Below, piece after piece: positions 36,814 to 51,390 of a DNA stretch of 64,000 bases. The first letter of the stretch is position 1. Each line of letters starts with the position of its first letter. Under the pieces are notes generated by a model. That model saw nothing but the letters and a program-made list of their open reading frames with translations. It was not told the DNA's origin and ran no database searches. The stretch spans positions 3,286,001 through 3,350,000 of the forward strand of contig OX359191.1 of assembly GCA_947172415.1 (NCBI GenBank), written 5' to 3'. Origin of the DNA: Chondrosia reniformis (lineage: Eukaryota; Porifera; Demospongiae; Chondrillida; Chondrillidae). The position numbers and the translations under genes were made by a program.

Positions 36814-39800
36814 GAGTACATAAAACTAGCATATACAACTACTACATAAACAACAAACTAGTATATACATACAACTAGAACATAGCTAGTACTTACAATT
36901 AGTATATACATACAACTGGTACATTCAACTAGCACAAACAATTAGTACATACAACTACTACATACAACTACTACATACAACCAGTACCTACATCTAGTAA
37001 TTATAACTAGTACCAGTACATAGTACTAGTACATACAAAAACTACATACAACTAGTATATACAACTAGAAACTAGTACATACAACTAATTCATAGAACGA
37101 GTACATACACATATACCTAGAAAATATAAATAGTACATTTAACTAGTACATACAGCTAGTGTATACAACTAGTACATATAAGTAGTACACAAACATATAA
37201 CCAGTAAATACACATATAACTGGCACATATAAATAGTAAATACATATAGTTCATACAATAACTACATACAACTAATACATACAACTATAAACTAGTACAT
37301 ATAACTGGTTCATAGAACGAGTACATAATACTAGAACGTACAACTAGTACGTACAACTAGTACATGCAAATAGTACATGCAACTAGTATCTAGTACATAC
37401 AAGTAGAACATACAACTATTTCAAAGCTAGTACATTCAACTAGTATAAACATAAAACTAGTACACAGAACGTGTACATACAAGCAGCACATATATACAAC
37501 TAGTACATATAACAAGTTCACACACCTACTATGTTTAACTAGTACATACAACTGGTATATACATACAACTAGTACATACAACTAGTACATACAAGCAGCA
37601 CATAAAATTCGTAGGCACCACTAGTTCATCAAATTAGTAACTAGTAAATATAATTAGAACATGCGACTAGTACATTCAACTAATACAAACAACTAGTACA
37701 TGCAACTAGTACATACAACTATGACATATAACTAGTACATACACCTACTATATATATCTGGTACATACACGTATACCTAGTAAATGTAAATAGTACATAC
37801 AATTAGTATATATAGCTAGCGTATACAATTAGTACATATAACTAGTAAACACACATATAAATAGTTCATACAAATAGTAAATACAAATAGTAAATACAAC
37901 TGGTACATACACGTAGTACGTACAACTAGTACATACAACTAGTATCTAGTACATACAACTAGAACCAACAACTAGTACAGGGCTAGTATATACAACTAGT
38001 ATATACATACAACTAGTACATATAACTAGTACATATAAATAGTACATACAACTAGTGTCTAGTTTATACAACTAGTACCTCCCTAGTCCCTAGTATAATT
38101 AGGACTAGAACCTACAATTAGTATATACTACTAGTACATGTGACTAGTACTTGCAACTAGTACATATAACTAGTACATATAACTATTACATTTGACTAGC
38201 ACCTACACATATAATTAGTACATAAATATAGTACATACAACTAGTACAGAAAACTAGTTCACACAAACAAACAAGTAGTTCTTAGAACTAGTTCATTCCT
38301 AGTACCTAGTAAAACTTGTACTAGAACTTAAAACTAGTTAAAACATCTAATACATACAACTGGTACATACAAATAGTACATACAACCAGTACATATAACT
38401 AGTTCATACAACAATTACCCACTACTTATACATTCAACTAGTACAAATGACTACTACATTCGACTAGTGCATACAAATAGTATTGAGTACAAACAACTAG
38501 TACATACAACTAGTGCATACAAGTAGTACACACAAATAGTACCTACAGCTAGTTAATATTACTAGTTCATATGACTAGTACATACAAATAGTACATAAAA
38601 GTTGCACATAAAACTAGTACATACAACTGGTGCCCAGAACTAGGACTTAAAACTAATTCATATAACTAGTACATAACTAGTACATACAATTAGTACATAG
38701 AACTAGTTCAAAAAATTAGAACATACAACTACTACATACACCTAGTATATACAATTTGTACATTCAATTAGTATATCCAAATAATACATACAACTAGTAC
38801 ATACAACTAGTATATAGAAATAGGACATACGAATCGTACTTGCAACTAATAAATACAACTAGTACCTACAACTAGTAAATATAACTGGAACTAATACATA
38901 AAACTAGTACATACAACTACTACTAACAACTAGTAACGAGTACATACAACTAGTACATTGAACTAGAACGCACAACATTTACATGCAACTAGTACATGCA
39001 ACTTGTACATACAATTAGTAGATAAAATTAGTACCTATAACTAGTACATACAATTAATAACGAAAACATAAAACTAGTACATTGAACTACTACACAAAAC
39101 TTGTACATGAAACTAGTAAATAGTACAATCAGCTAGGACAAACAACTGGTATATACAACTAGGACATACAACTGGTATAACAACTAGGTCATATAACTAC
39201 TTTATATAACAAGTACATACAAGTAGTTTCTAGTACATATAACTATATAGTCCCTCCCTAGTACCTAGTTTAAGTAGTACTAGAACCTACAACTAGTACA
39301 TACAATTATTGCATACAATTAGTACACACAAATAGTACATACAGATAGTAAATATAAATAGGACAAACGAATCGTACTTGCAACTAATAAATACAACTAG
39401 TACCTACAACTAGTACCTATAACTAGTACATATAACTGGAACTAGTACATACAACTAGTACATACAACTACTACTAACAACTAGTAACGAGTACATACAA
39501 CTAGTACATAGAACTAGAATGCACAACATTTACATGCAACTAGTATATGCAACTTGTACATACAATTAGTAGATAAAATTAGTACATACCACTAGTACAT
39601 AAAACTAGTACATATGACTGGTACATATAACTAGTACATATAAAGAGTACACACAACTAGTTCATAAAACTAGTTCATACAACTAGTACATGCAACAAGT
39701 TATCTAGTACATACAAATAATATCTACCTAGTACATAGTATAAGTAGTACAAGAATCAACAACTGGTACATACACATAGTACATACAACTAGTACATATA

Positions 39801-41496
39801 ACTAGTACTTACAACTAGAAACTAGTAAATACTACTAGTTCATAGAATGAGTACATAATACTATATAGAACATACAACTTGAATATACATCTAGTACATA
39901 GCTAATGTTAACAACTAGTATATAGATACAACTATTACGTACAACTGGTACATAACTAGTACATAGAAATAGTACATACAACTTGTACATACCAAATAGT
40001 ACACACACCTAGCACATACAATTAGTACATACAACTAGTACATTCAACTAGTCCATACAACTAGGACAAACAACTAGGACATATATCTAGTACATACATC
40101 TACTACATTTAACTAGTAAATACACATATACCTAGTTATTATGAATAGTACATACAACTAGTACATACAGCTGGTGCATACAACTAGTACATATAACTAG
40201 TAAACAAACATATAACCAGTAAATACATATATAACTGGCACTTAAAAATAGTACATACGCATAGTACATACAATTAGTACATACAACAAGTACATACAAC
40301 TATAAACTAGTACATACAACAAGTACATACAACTATAAACTAGTACATACAACTGGTTCATAGAACGAATACATAATACTAGAACGTTAAACTTGTATAT
40401 ACAACTAGTGCATAGCTATTATTTATAACTAGTATATACATACAACTAGTACATACAACAGGTACATAACTAGTACCTACAACTACTAAATATAACTAAG
40501 ACTAGTACATAAAACTAGTGAATACAACTAGTACATACAATTATTACATACAACTAATACATGCAACTAGCACATACACCTACTACATATAACTAGTAAA
40601 TACACATATCTTGTAATTATAAATAGGACATACAACTAGTACATAAAAGTAGTACATAAAACTAGTATCTTCTACATACAACTAGTACCTTCCTAGCACA
40701 TAGTATAACTAGTAAAAGAACCTACCATTTGTACATACAACTAGTACATACAACTAGACCATACAACCAGTACATAGCTAGTACATACAACTAGTATATA
40801 CATACAACTAGTACATACAACTAGTATCTACAACAAGTAAATATACCTAGTACTAGTCCATACAACTAGTACATACAACTAGTACTTGCAATTAGTACAT
40901 ATAACTAGTACACACATCTACCACATATAACTAATACATAAAAATATAACTAGTACGTATAAATAGTACATAAACATAGTACATACAAGTAGTTCATACA
41001 ACTACTAGTACATAGAATAAGTCCATAAAACTAGGACTTATAACTAGTAAACACCTACTACATATAATTAGTACATAAATATTTAACTAGTACATATGAA
41101 TAGTGCATCCATATAGTATATATAACTAGTACATAAAACTAGTACATGCAACTAGAAACTAGTACATACAACTAATATATACATAAAGCTAGTACGTTTA
41201 ACTAGTTCATACAACAATTATATACAAACAACTAGTTCATACAACTAGTATTGACAATTAGATCGTACAAGTAGTTCACACAACTATTAACTAGTACATA
41301 TATATAACCAGTACATGAAACTAGTACATACAACTAGTATATACATACAACTAGTTCATACAACTAGTATTCACAATTAGTACATTCAATTAGTCCATAC
41401 AACTAGGACAAAAAACTAGGATATATATCTAGTACATACACCAACTACATATAACTAGTAAATAAACATATACCTAGTAATTATAGATAGTACATA
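36814..41496 (+). repeat. 13-bp satellite, orientation A (arm 3)
   Basis: Mirror of 22373-26972, including the pair of longer phrases at about 38820 and 39360. No gene; the open frame at 37390-37581 is repeat translation. Confidence 0.9.
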
Positions 41497-43150
41497 TACT
41501 GGTTAAATGTACTAGTTTTATATATATACTAGTTGTATGTACTAGTTTCTAGTTGTATGTACTATTCATATATACTAGTTATATGTAGTAGGTGTGTGTA
41601 TTTGTTATATGTAGTAGGTGTGTGTACTTGTTATATGTACTAGTTGAAAGTACTAGTTGTTGGTCCTAATTGTATATACACGTTCTGTGTACCAGTTGTA
41701 TGTTGATACTGGTTGTATGTACCTAGTTGTATGTACTAGTTGTATGTACTAGTGTTTTGAACTAGTTGTAGGTTCTGGTACAAGTTATACTAAGAACTAG
41801 GAAGGAACTCGTTCTCTATACTACTTGTTTCTTTGTTTGAACTGGTTTTATCTACTAATTATATGTACTAGTTGTATGTACTAGTTTTAGGTTCAAGTCC
41901 TAGGTACTAGGGAGGGGCTAGTTGTATGTACTAGATTCTAATTGTATGTACTAGTTGTATGTACTAGTCGCATGCAGTAATTATATTTACTATTTACAAA
42001 TTTATGATCTAGTTGTACCTTGTATGTACTAGTTGTATGTACTAGTTGTATATATACACTAGTTGTATGTACTAGTTTCTAGTTGTGTGCAGTATGTGTA
42101 TGTACTATTCATATATACTAGTTATATGTTTAGGTATTAGTTATATGTAGTAGGTGTGTGTACTTGCTATATGTACTAGTTGAAAGTGCTAGTTGTATGT
42201 CCTAATTGTATGTACACGTTCTGTGTACTAGTTGTATGTTTATACTAATTGTATGTACTAGTTTTTTGAATTAGTTGTAGGTTCTGGTACAAGTTATACT
42301 AGGAACTAGGAAGGAACTCGTTCTATATACTACTTGTTTGTTTGTTTGAACTAGTTTTTTGTATTAATTGTATATACTAGTTGTATGTATTAGTTGTAGG
42401 TTCAAGTCCTAGTTATATTAGGTACTAGGGAGGGGCTAGTTGTATGTACTAGATACTAATTGTATGTACTAGTAGTATGTACCCGTTCTGTGTAATTGTA
42501 CTAGTTGTATGAACTATTTATATGTACTATTTATATGTTTATGTACTATGTATATGTACTACTTGTATGTACTAGCTGTGTGTTCTGATTGTATGTGCTA
42601 ATTGTATCTCCTTGTTGTATGTACTAATACTAAATAGTTATATTTAATAGTTTGTTGGTGTTACTTGTTTGTACAAGTTGTAAGTGGTAGTTGTATTTAC
42701 TAATTGTAGGTACTAGTTGGATGTACTGGTTGTATGTACTAGTTGTATGTACTAGAAATGAGCCTGTTGTATGTACAAGATGTATGCACTAATTGTTTGT
42801 GCTAGCTATATACTTGTTTTATAAAGTTATTGTATGTACTAGTTGTATATACTAGTTACTAGTTGTGTGAACTAGTTGCATATACTATTTATAATTACAA
42901 GGTAAATGTGTATGTACTAGTTGTATGTAGTAGCTGTATGTACTAGTTATATGTCCTAGTTGTTTGTACTAGTTGTATGTTCTAGTTGAATGTATTAGTT
43001 GTATGTACTAGTTGTATGTACTATTTGTGTGTACTATTAGGATGTATTAGTTTTATGTACTAATTGCATGTACTAGTTGTATGCACTAGTTTTATGAACT
43101 AGTTCTATTTATATTTACCAGTTGTATAAAACTAGTAAAACTAGTTCTAT
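41497..43150 (-). repeat. Reversed satellite block (orientation B inside arm 3)
   Basis: Inverted partner of 20742-22372. It switches A to B near 41497 (GTACATATACTGGTTAAATG) and back near 43135-43185. The distal junction differs from that of arm 2: it carries a short tandem of AACTAGTTCTATTTATATTT with TTGTATAAAACTAGTAAA, a local duplication at the breakpoint. Confidence 0.83.
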
Positions 43151-46100
43151 TTATATTTACTAGTTGTATAAAACTAGTAAATATAAATAGACTTTTACAT
43201 ATAACTAGTACACACACGTATACCTAGTAAATGTAAACAGTAAATACATCTAGTACATACAACTAGTACATACAACTAGTACATAGCTAGTACATACAAC
43301 TAGTATATATATACAACTAGTACACAGAACTTGTACACACAATTAGCACATGCAACTACTACATACATCTAATACATACAACTAGTACCTAAAACTAGTA
43401 AATTAAGCTAGTTCTAGTACATACAACTAGTACAAACAACTAGTACATATAACTAGTACAAACATCTACTACATATAACTATTACATAAAAATATAACTA
43501 GTTCAAATAAATAGTGCATCCACATAGTACATACAACTAGCACATAAACGTAGTAAATACAACTAGAAACTAGTAGATACAATAAGTATATATATAAAAT
43601 TAGTACATATAACTAGTACATACAACTGGTATATACATACAAGTAGTACATGCAACTAGTACATAAAATTAATAGGTACAACTAGTTCATACAACTAGTA
43701 ACTAGTACAAATAGCTAGTACTTGTGACTAGTACATAAAAGTAGTATATATACCTAGTACATAAACAGATATATAGTACATATAAATAGTACGTACAACT
43801 AGTATATATAACTAGTACAAACAACTAGTACATACACCCAGTACATACAAATGTAACTAGTACATATAAGAAGTACATACAACTAGTACATATAACTAGT
43901 ACATATAAATAGTACACACAACTAGTACATGCAACAATTACACAAAACTGGTACATACAACTTGTACATATAACTAGTACATATGACTAGTACATACACA
44001 TATAATTAGTACATAAATATAGTACATACAACTAGTACAGAAAACTAGTTCACACAAACAAACAAGTAGTTTATAGAACTATTTCATTCCTAGTACCTAG
44101 TATAACTTGTATTAGAACCTAAAATTAGTTCAAACATCTAGTACATACAACTAGTACATACAATTAGGCAATAGTACGTATAACTAGTACACACAACTAG
44201 TTCATACAACTAGTACGTTCAACTAGTCTATACAACTACGACAAACAGCTAGGACATACACCTACTACAAATAAGTAGTAAATACATATACCTTGTAATT
44301 ATAAATAGTGCATACAACTAGTATAAACAACTAGTATATAAAACTAGCACATATAACTAGTACATACCACTAGAAACTAGTTTGTACAACTAGCTCACAG
44401 AATGAGTACATAATATTAGAACGTACAACTTGTATATTCAACTAGTACATAACTACTACACACAACTAGGAAAAACAACTAGGACATATAAATAGTATAT
44501 ACATATACTAAATATAACTAGTTTATACACTTTTACCTAATAATTATAAATAGTACATACAACTAGTACATACAACTAGTACCTTTTTAGCACCTAGTAT
44601 AACTAGTACAAGAACCTACCACTTGTACATACAACTGGTACATACAACTAGAACATACAACCAGTACATAGCTAGTAAATACAACTAGTATATACATACA
44701 ACTAGTATATACAACTAGTACCTACAACTGGTAAATGTAATTAGTACTAGTCCATACAACTAGTACATACAACTAGTACTTGCAATTAGTACCTATAACT
44801 AATACACAATCTACCACATATAACTAATACAGAAAAATATAACTAGTACGTATAAATTGTATACACAAGTAGTTCAATCAACTACTAGTACATAGAACGA
44901 GTACAAAAAACTAGGACATATAACTAGTACACACCTACCACATATAATTAGTATATAAATATATAACTAGTACATATGAATAGTGCATCCATATAGTATA
45001 TATCACTAGCACATTTAATTAGTTCATACAACTATTATATACAAACAACTAGTTCATACAACTAGTAATTACAATTAGGTCGTAAAACTATTTCACACAA
45101 CTATTAACTAGTACATATAACTAGTACATGCAACTTGTACATACAACTAGGACAAACAACTAGGATATATAACTAGTACATACACCAACTACATATAACT
45201 AGTAAATATACATATACCTTGTAATTATAAATAGTACACACAACTTGTACATACAGCTAGTGCATACAACTAGTATATATAACTAGTTCACAAAGATAAC
45301 TACTACATACATATAACTGGTACTTATAAATAGTACATACACATAGTACATACAAATAGTAGATACAAATAGTACAAACATCTGCTACATATAACTAGCA
45401 CCTACAACTAGTAAATAAAAATAGAACTACTTCATAAACCTTGTGCACACAACTAGGACATGCTATTAGTACATACAACTAGTACATCCTAACAGTACAC
45501 ACAAATAGTACATACAACTAGTACATACAACTAGTACAATCACCTAGAACATACAAATAGTACAATCCAACTAGGACATATAACTAGTACATACACCTAC
45601 TACATACAACTAGTACATACACATATACCTAGTAATTATAAATAGTACATACAACTAGTACATAGAACGGGTCCATAAAACTAGTACACACAACTAGAAA
45701 CTAGTCCATACAACTAGTATATATATAACACTAGTACATTTTACTAGTACATAAAACTAGGATATACATACAAAGAGTACATACAAGTAGTACATACAAC
45801 AATTACACAAAACTGGTACATACAACTAGTACATATAACTAGTACATATAACTAGTACATACAACTAGTGTCTAGTATATACAACTAGTAACTCCCTAGT
45901 TCCTGGTGTAATTAGGAATAGAACCTACAACTAGTATATACTATTAGTAAATACAACTAGTACATGCAACTAGTACATGCAACTAGTACATACAACTAGT
46001 ACATCCTAACAGTACATGCAAATAGTACATACAGCTAGTGCATACAACTTGGACATATAACTAGAACAAACACCTAACTAATACATAAAAATGTAACCAA

Positions 46101-47715
46101 TTCAAATAAATAGTGCATCCACATAGTACATACAACTAGTACATGAAACTAGTAAATACGACTAGAAACTAGTACATACAACTAGTATATATATAAAATT
46201 AGTACATTTAACTAGTACATACAACTGGTATATACATCCAACTAGTACATAAACTTAATAGCTACAACTAGTTCAAACAATTAGTAACTAGTACATATAA
46301 CCAGTACATGCGACTAGTATATACAACTAGTACATACAACTAGTACATACAACTAGTTCATAAAACTAGTATATAGCTTGTACAAAGAACTAGTGCATGC
46401 ATCTTGTACATACAACTGGTTCATATCTAGTACATACACCTCTTACATACAACTAGTATATAGAATTAGTACATACAACCACCTAATACAGCTAGTACAT
46501 ACAAGTAGTACATATACCTAGTACATACACACATATATGGGACATACAAATAGTACGTACAACTAGGTTATATACCTAGAACAAACAACTAGTACATACA
46601 CCCAGTACATACAAATGTAACGAGTACATATAAGTAGTACATACAACTAGTATATACAACTAGTACATATAAATAGTACATACAAGTAGTACATACAACA
46701 ATTACACAAAACTGGTACATACAACTAGTACATATAACTAGTACATATAACTAGTACATACAACTAGTGTCTAGTATATACAACTAGTAACTCCCTAGTT
46801 CCTGGTATAATTAGGAATAGAACCTACAACTAGTATATACTATTAGTAAATACAACTAGTACATGCAACTAGTACATGCAACTAGTACATATAACTAGTA
46901 CATATAACTATTACATATGACTAGTACATACACATATAATTAGTACATAAATATAGTACGTACAACTAGTACATAAAACTAGTGAATTTAACTAGTTCAT
47001 ACAACTATTATATACAAACAACCAGCTAAAATACAACTAGTATTTACAATTAGGTCGTACAACTACACACAACTATTAACTAGTACATATAACCAGTATA
47101 TGCAACTAGTACATACGACTGGAACATACAACTAGTTCATACAACTAGTAACAAGTACATATAACTAGTACATTCAACTAGTACATACAACTAGGACAAA
47201 CAACTAGTCTATATAACTAATTCACAAACATATAACTACTACATACATATAACTGGTACTTATAAATAGTACATACACATAGTACATACAAATAGTAGAT
47301 ACAAATAGTACATACATCGGCTACATATAACTAGCACCTACAACTAGTAAATAAAAATAGAACTACTTCATAAAACTAGTGCATACAACTAGTACATGCA
47401 ATTAGTACATACAACTAGTACATCCTAACAGTACACACAAACAGAACATACAACTAGTACATACAACTATTACATTGAACTAGAACATACAACTAGTACA
47501 AACAACTAAGACATATAACTAATACATCCACCTACTACACACAACTAGTACATACACATATACCTAGTTATTATAAAAAGTACATACAACTAGTACATAG
47601 AACGGGTACATAAACCTAGTACATACAACTAGAAACTAGTCCATACAACTAGTATATATATAATGCTAGCACATTTAACTAGTACATAAAATTAGTAGGT
47701 ACAACTAGTTCACAC
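43151..47715 (+). repeat. 13-bp satellite, orientation A (arm 3)
   Basis: Mirror of 17591-20741 with extra material. It contains a dispersed direct duplication of about 209 bp: 45782-45990 and 46681-46889, offset 899, one difference seen (GGTGTAAT against GGTATAAT). No gene. Confidence 0.88.
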
Positions 47716-48003
47716 AACTAGTCTACAAGTAAATAAAACATTTAAAAAATGAAATGAGAAGTAGGGGTGGCAGTCCCTGCAACCGTATCTATCATATCTA
47801 AAAAAATAACGAAACAAGAAAGTGATCATATGGTAGGGCTAACATTGCAGAAGTGGCATACTGAAACTTAACTATGCACATCACTTCTATGTTTGGGCGC
47901 ATCATGGATATACTAGAAGTAGGGATCGATGCGCCCAAACATAGAAGTGATGTGCATAGTCCCTACTTCCCTACTTAGAGAGTACTACCGTACTCTCTGA
48001 TAG
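47716..48003. mobile_element. Fold-back element of about 280 bp, copy in arm 3
   Basis: Reverse complement of 17307-17590. Its 33-bp inverted repeat is perfect here (CTATGCACATCACTTCTATG...), whereas arm 2 has one mismatch. It is followed by AAAAAACTTGTGCCCGTATC where arm 2 has the complement of ACAAGACTTGTGCCC. No coding capacity. Confidence 0.75.
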
Positions 48004-49242
48004 CTACTACAAAAAACTTGTGCCCGTATCTTGTACATACAACTTGTTCATATCTAGTACACACAACTAGTACATACAACTAGTACATCCAACTAGTACA
48101 TAAAATTAGTACATACAACTACCACACACAACTTGTACATACAACTAGCACCTACAACTAGTGAATATAACTAGTATTAGTACATCCAACAAGTACATAC
48201 AACTAGTCCATACAACTAGTACATACAATTAGTACATAAAACTAGTTCAAACAAACAACACAAGTAGTATAGAGAACGACTTCCTTCCTAGTTCCTAGTA
48301 TAACTTGTACCAGAACCTACAACTAATTCAAAAAACTAGTACATACAACTAGTACATACAACTAGTACAAAGCTAGTACCTACAACTAAAATAAACATAT
48401 AACTAGTATAAACATGCAACTAGTACACAGAACGTGTACATACAATTAGCAGGTACAACTAGTACTTTCAACTAGTACATATAACAAGTACACACACCTA
48501 CTACATATAACAAGTACACACACCTACTACATATAACAAGTACACACACCTATCACATATAACTAATGCATAAACATATAACTAGTATATGTGAATAGTA
48601 CATGCACATAATACATACAACTAGTATACGTATAAAACTAGTAGATTTAACTAGTACATACAACTGGTATATACATACAACTAGTACAGACAACTAGTAC
48701 ATACAAGTAGTACATAAAATTCTTAGTTAAAACTAGTTCATAGAATTAGTAACTAGTAAATATAATTAGTACATGTGACTAGTACATACAACTAGTACAT
48801 ACAACTAGTGCATGCAACTAGTACATGCAACAAGAACATATAACTAGTACACACAAGTATACCTAGTAAATGTAAATAGTACATACAACTAGTACATACA
48901 GCTAGGGCTACAACTAGTACATATAACTAGTGCAAAGACATATAAATAGAACATACAAATAGTAAATACAACTAGTAGATACAACTAGTACGTACAACTA
49001 GTACATGCAACTAGTATATACATACAATTAGTACACAGAACCTGTACATACAATTACTACATGCAACTACTACATACAACTAATACCCCCAACTAGTACC
49101 TAAAAGTAGTAAATATAGCTAGTTCTAGTACATACAACTAGTACGTACATACAACTAGTACGTATATACAACTAGTACTTTCAACTAGTACTTTCAACTA
49201 GTACATATAACTAGTACACGCACCTACTACATATAACTAATA
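48004..49242 (+). repeat. 13-bp satellite, orientation A (arm 3)
   Basis: Mirror of 16091-17306. At 48480-48562 a 26-bp dimer (ACAAGTACACACA then CCTACTACATATA) is present three times in tandem. Each half is a variant of the 13-bp unit, which confirms the monomer length. No gene. Confidence 0.9.
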
Positions 49243-51286
49243 TATTAAACAAGTATTTCGAGTTTAAAAACTCGTGGAGCGCCAGGCGCCCCTAAGTAAA
49301 CTCAAACTACTGGGCATGTTCCCATAGATAGCCGGTTAACTGATTTCCGATCGACTCTTGTTGGTCGTCAATTTTTCAAGGCCATATCTCGTAGAAAACG
49401 TTTTTCGCAAGCTTCACTTTACATAGAGTTAGTAAGGGTGGTTTTTAAGTCCATTTCTTTCGTTCAATGTTCTACGCTAAGGAAGAGAAAGCTAATTTTA
49501 AGCTAGAAAACGGAAGCTAGCCGAATGTCCGCCATTTTTTGACAGATATATATATATATATATATAATAAAACTTTGGTAATTGAAGCTCTGTCTTCTCT
49601 TCTTACGCTTTTTGTTCATATTTTAACTTGTCCATGTGTAGGAATTAGGAGTGTTTGTTGCGATCATTATGAGAATAAAGCCTTGTTGAGCTTCAGGAAC
49701 ACGAATTTACTAATTTACTACTTGATATTCCCTTTCCTGTATTACTGATGAAGACTTCCGGGTTGAAACGTCCAGAACTAGTAAATTTATGTTACTGATG
49801 TTCAACAAGGCTTTATTCTTATCCATGTGTGTATGTTTTCCATGTGTACAGTAGAATCTCATAACAAAATTGCTCATAGTGAATGTCTTAAGTATAGTGA
49901 GGCTAATTACACTCAAGTACACTACGCAGTGAAAGTTACTGGCAATATTAAAATTTCTATCAAATACTACACAGTACAAGTTACAAATTTAAGAGAGCCA
50001 AGTGACTATACAATATTAAAATTACAATCAAGTACTAGCTACACATGCAGTGCAAGTTACAAATTTAAAGAGATCCAAGTGACCCCTAGGATAATCAGTA
50101 TATTAAACAGCACAAGACTTTAGTCACACTAGTACTGTAACAGGTTTTGAAATCCTCAACTACTGCATAGAGAGTAGTAGTTGATACAGATCACCCAATT
50201 GTGAGGTAGAACACATGGCCTACCAATTACCTTTTCACACCTTAGTATAGACTGAAGATGATGCATCTGCATGCCATATATCAACAAAGGCTCCAGTATT
50301 AAAGGGGTCTCAGCTAATAGCCACACAGATTTGATTTGCCTTGTGAGGGAGCTAAGAACACCGATGGTTGGTTGCATGCATTGGCATAATCAACAGGGTT
50401 AGAGACCATTTTGTAACTTGTACACAAGGGACATAACAGGCCAAGGCCTTTATATACGTATATGATGTCCCTTGTGTACAAGTTACAAAATGGCATAGGT
50501 AAGGAATGGCTACACATGGACAAGTAAAAATATGAACAAAAAGCGTAAGAAGAGAAGACAGAGCTTCAATTACCAAAGTTTTATTAAGGTCGACTAAACC
50601 AATTTCTTTTGCATCAATATAGGGACAATTCTACCTCAAACTTAACGGAAATGTACACAAATACGCTTTATCTAACCTTCGCTACAACTCGTTTATTCCG
50701 TAGCTCCTTCTCGTAGCAGAGCGTCGACTTGTCATAGCCGTTCTCGAAAGGATGATCTTCTTTTGCAACGAGCCGTGACGTTTTCCCAACGTCACATGAT
50801 AATCCATTAAATATGTACCGAGCAACATACGAGGTGTTGGTGACGCACTAGGGAAACATCATAATACATCACCAGATTCCACAATCGTAAACTTGCATTC
50901 TTCATTATATCTTGATGGTGTTGCAATTTTAATTAAGCAAAACTTTGCCAGACGTTTGTCATACACAGGTGCCATGATATATATCGGTTTCACAGTGATC
51001 TGATCAATTGATAATTTTTATTAATATAACACTTGGTTTCAATATAAATTTCACATAGGTTTTCTATAGTCCTATGGCATTTTATATACAGACTTTCTCC
51101 TCCATTTTCTACCAAACCGAGACTTAAATAAAAATTCCCTTAATTAATCCTTTTATACCCTAAACTTTATGATACTATGCCCATTCTGTTGCTAGATCCT
51201 TTCCTGGAGTTATACGAATTATTTATATTATATTATATTATTTATTTATTTATATTAGATTACCTTAGTGTATTGTAAATTGTACT

Positions 51287-51317
<31 letters not shown>

Positions 51318-51390
51318 CAAGACTACGAACAGGAAACCATACGTTAACATAATTTTTGACAATAATATAGGGGAGCCTCTGGCGTCCCAC
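49243..51390 (-). mobile_element. 2.1-kb composite element of unknown family, copy in arm 3
   Basis: Reverse complement of 13947-16090, with the same internal features: 76-bp inverted repeat (49566-49641 and 50510-50585), hairpin (50405-50434 and 50465-50493), AT microsatellites, and the hammerhead-like core, here on the plus strand at 49745-49775. Differences from the arm 2 copy are scattered substitutions and microsatellite length. Small open frames shared with the other copies have no known domain. Confidence 0.72.
49745..49775 (+). ncRNA. Hammerhead-ribozyme-like core (candidate, incomplete), arm 3
   Basis: Plus-strand CTGATGA, 13 bases, then GAAAC, GTCCAG, unchanged from the other two element copies. 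A second ACTGATG without the GAAA strand occurs nearby at about 49794-49800. The closing stem and cleavage strand were not identified. Confidence 0.3.
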
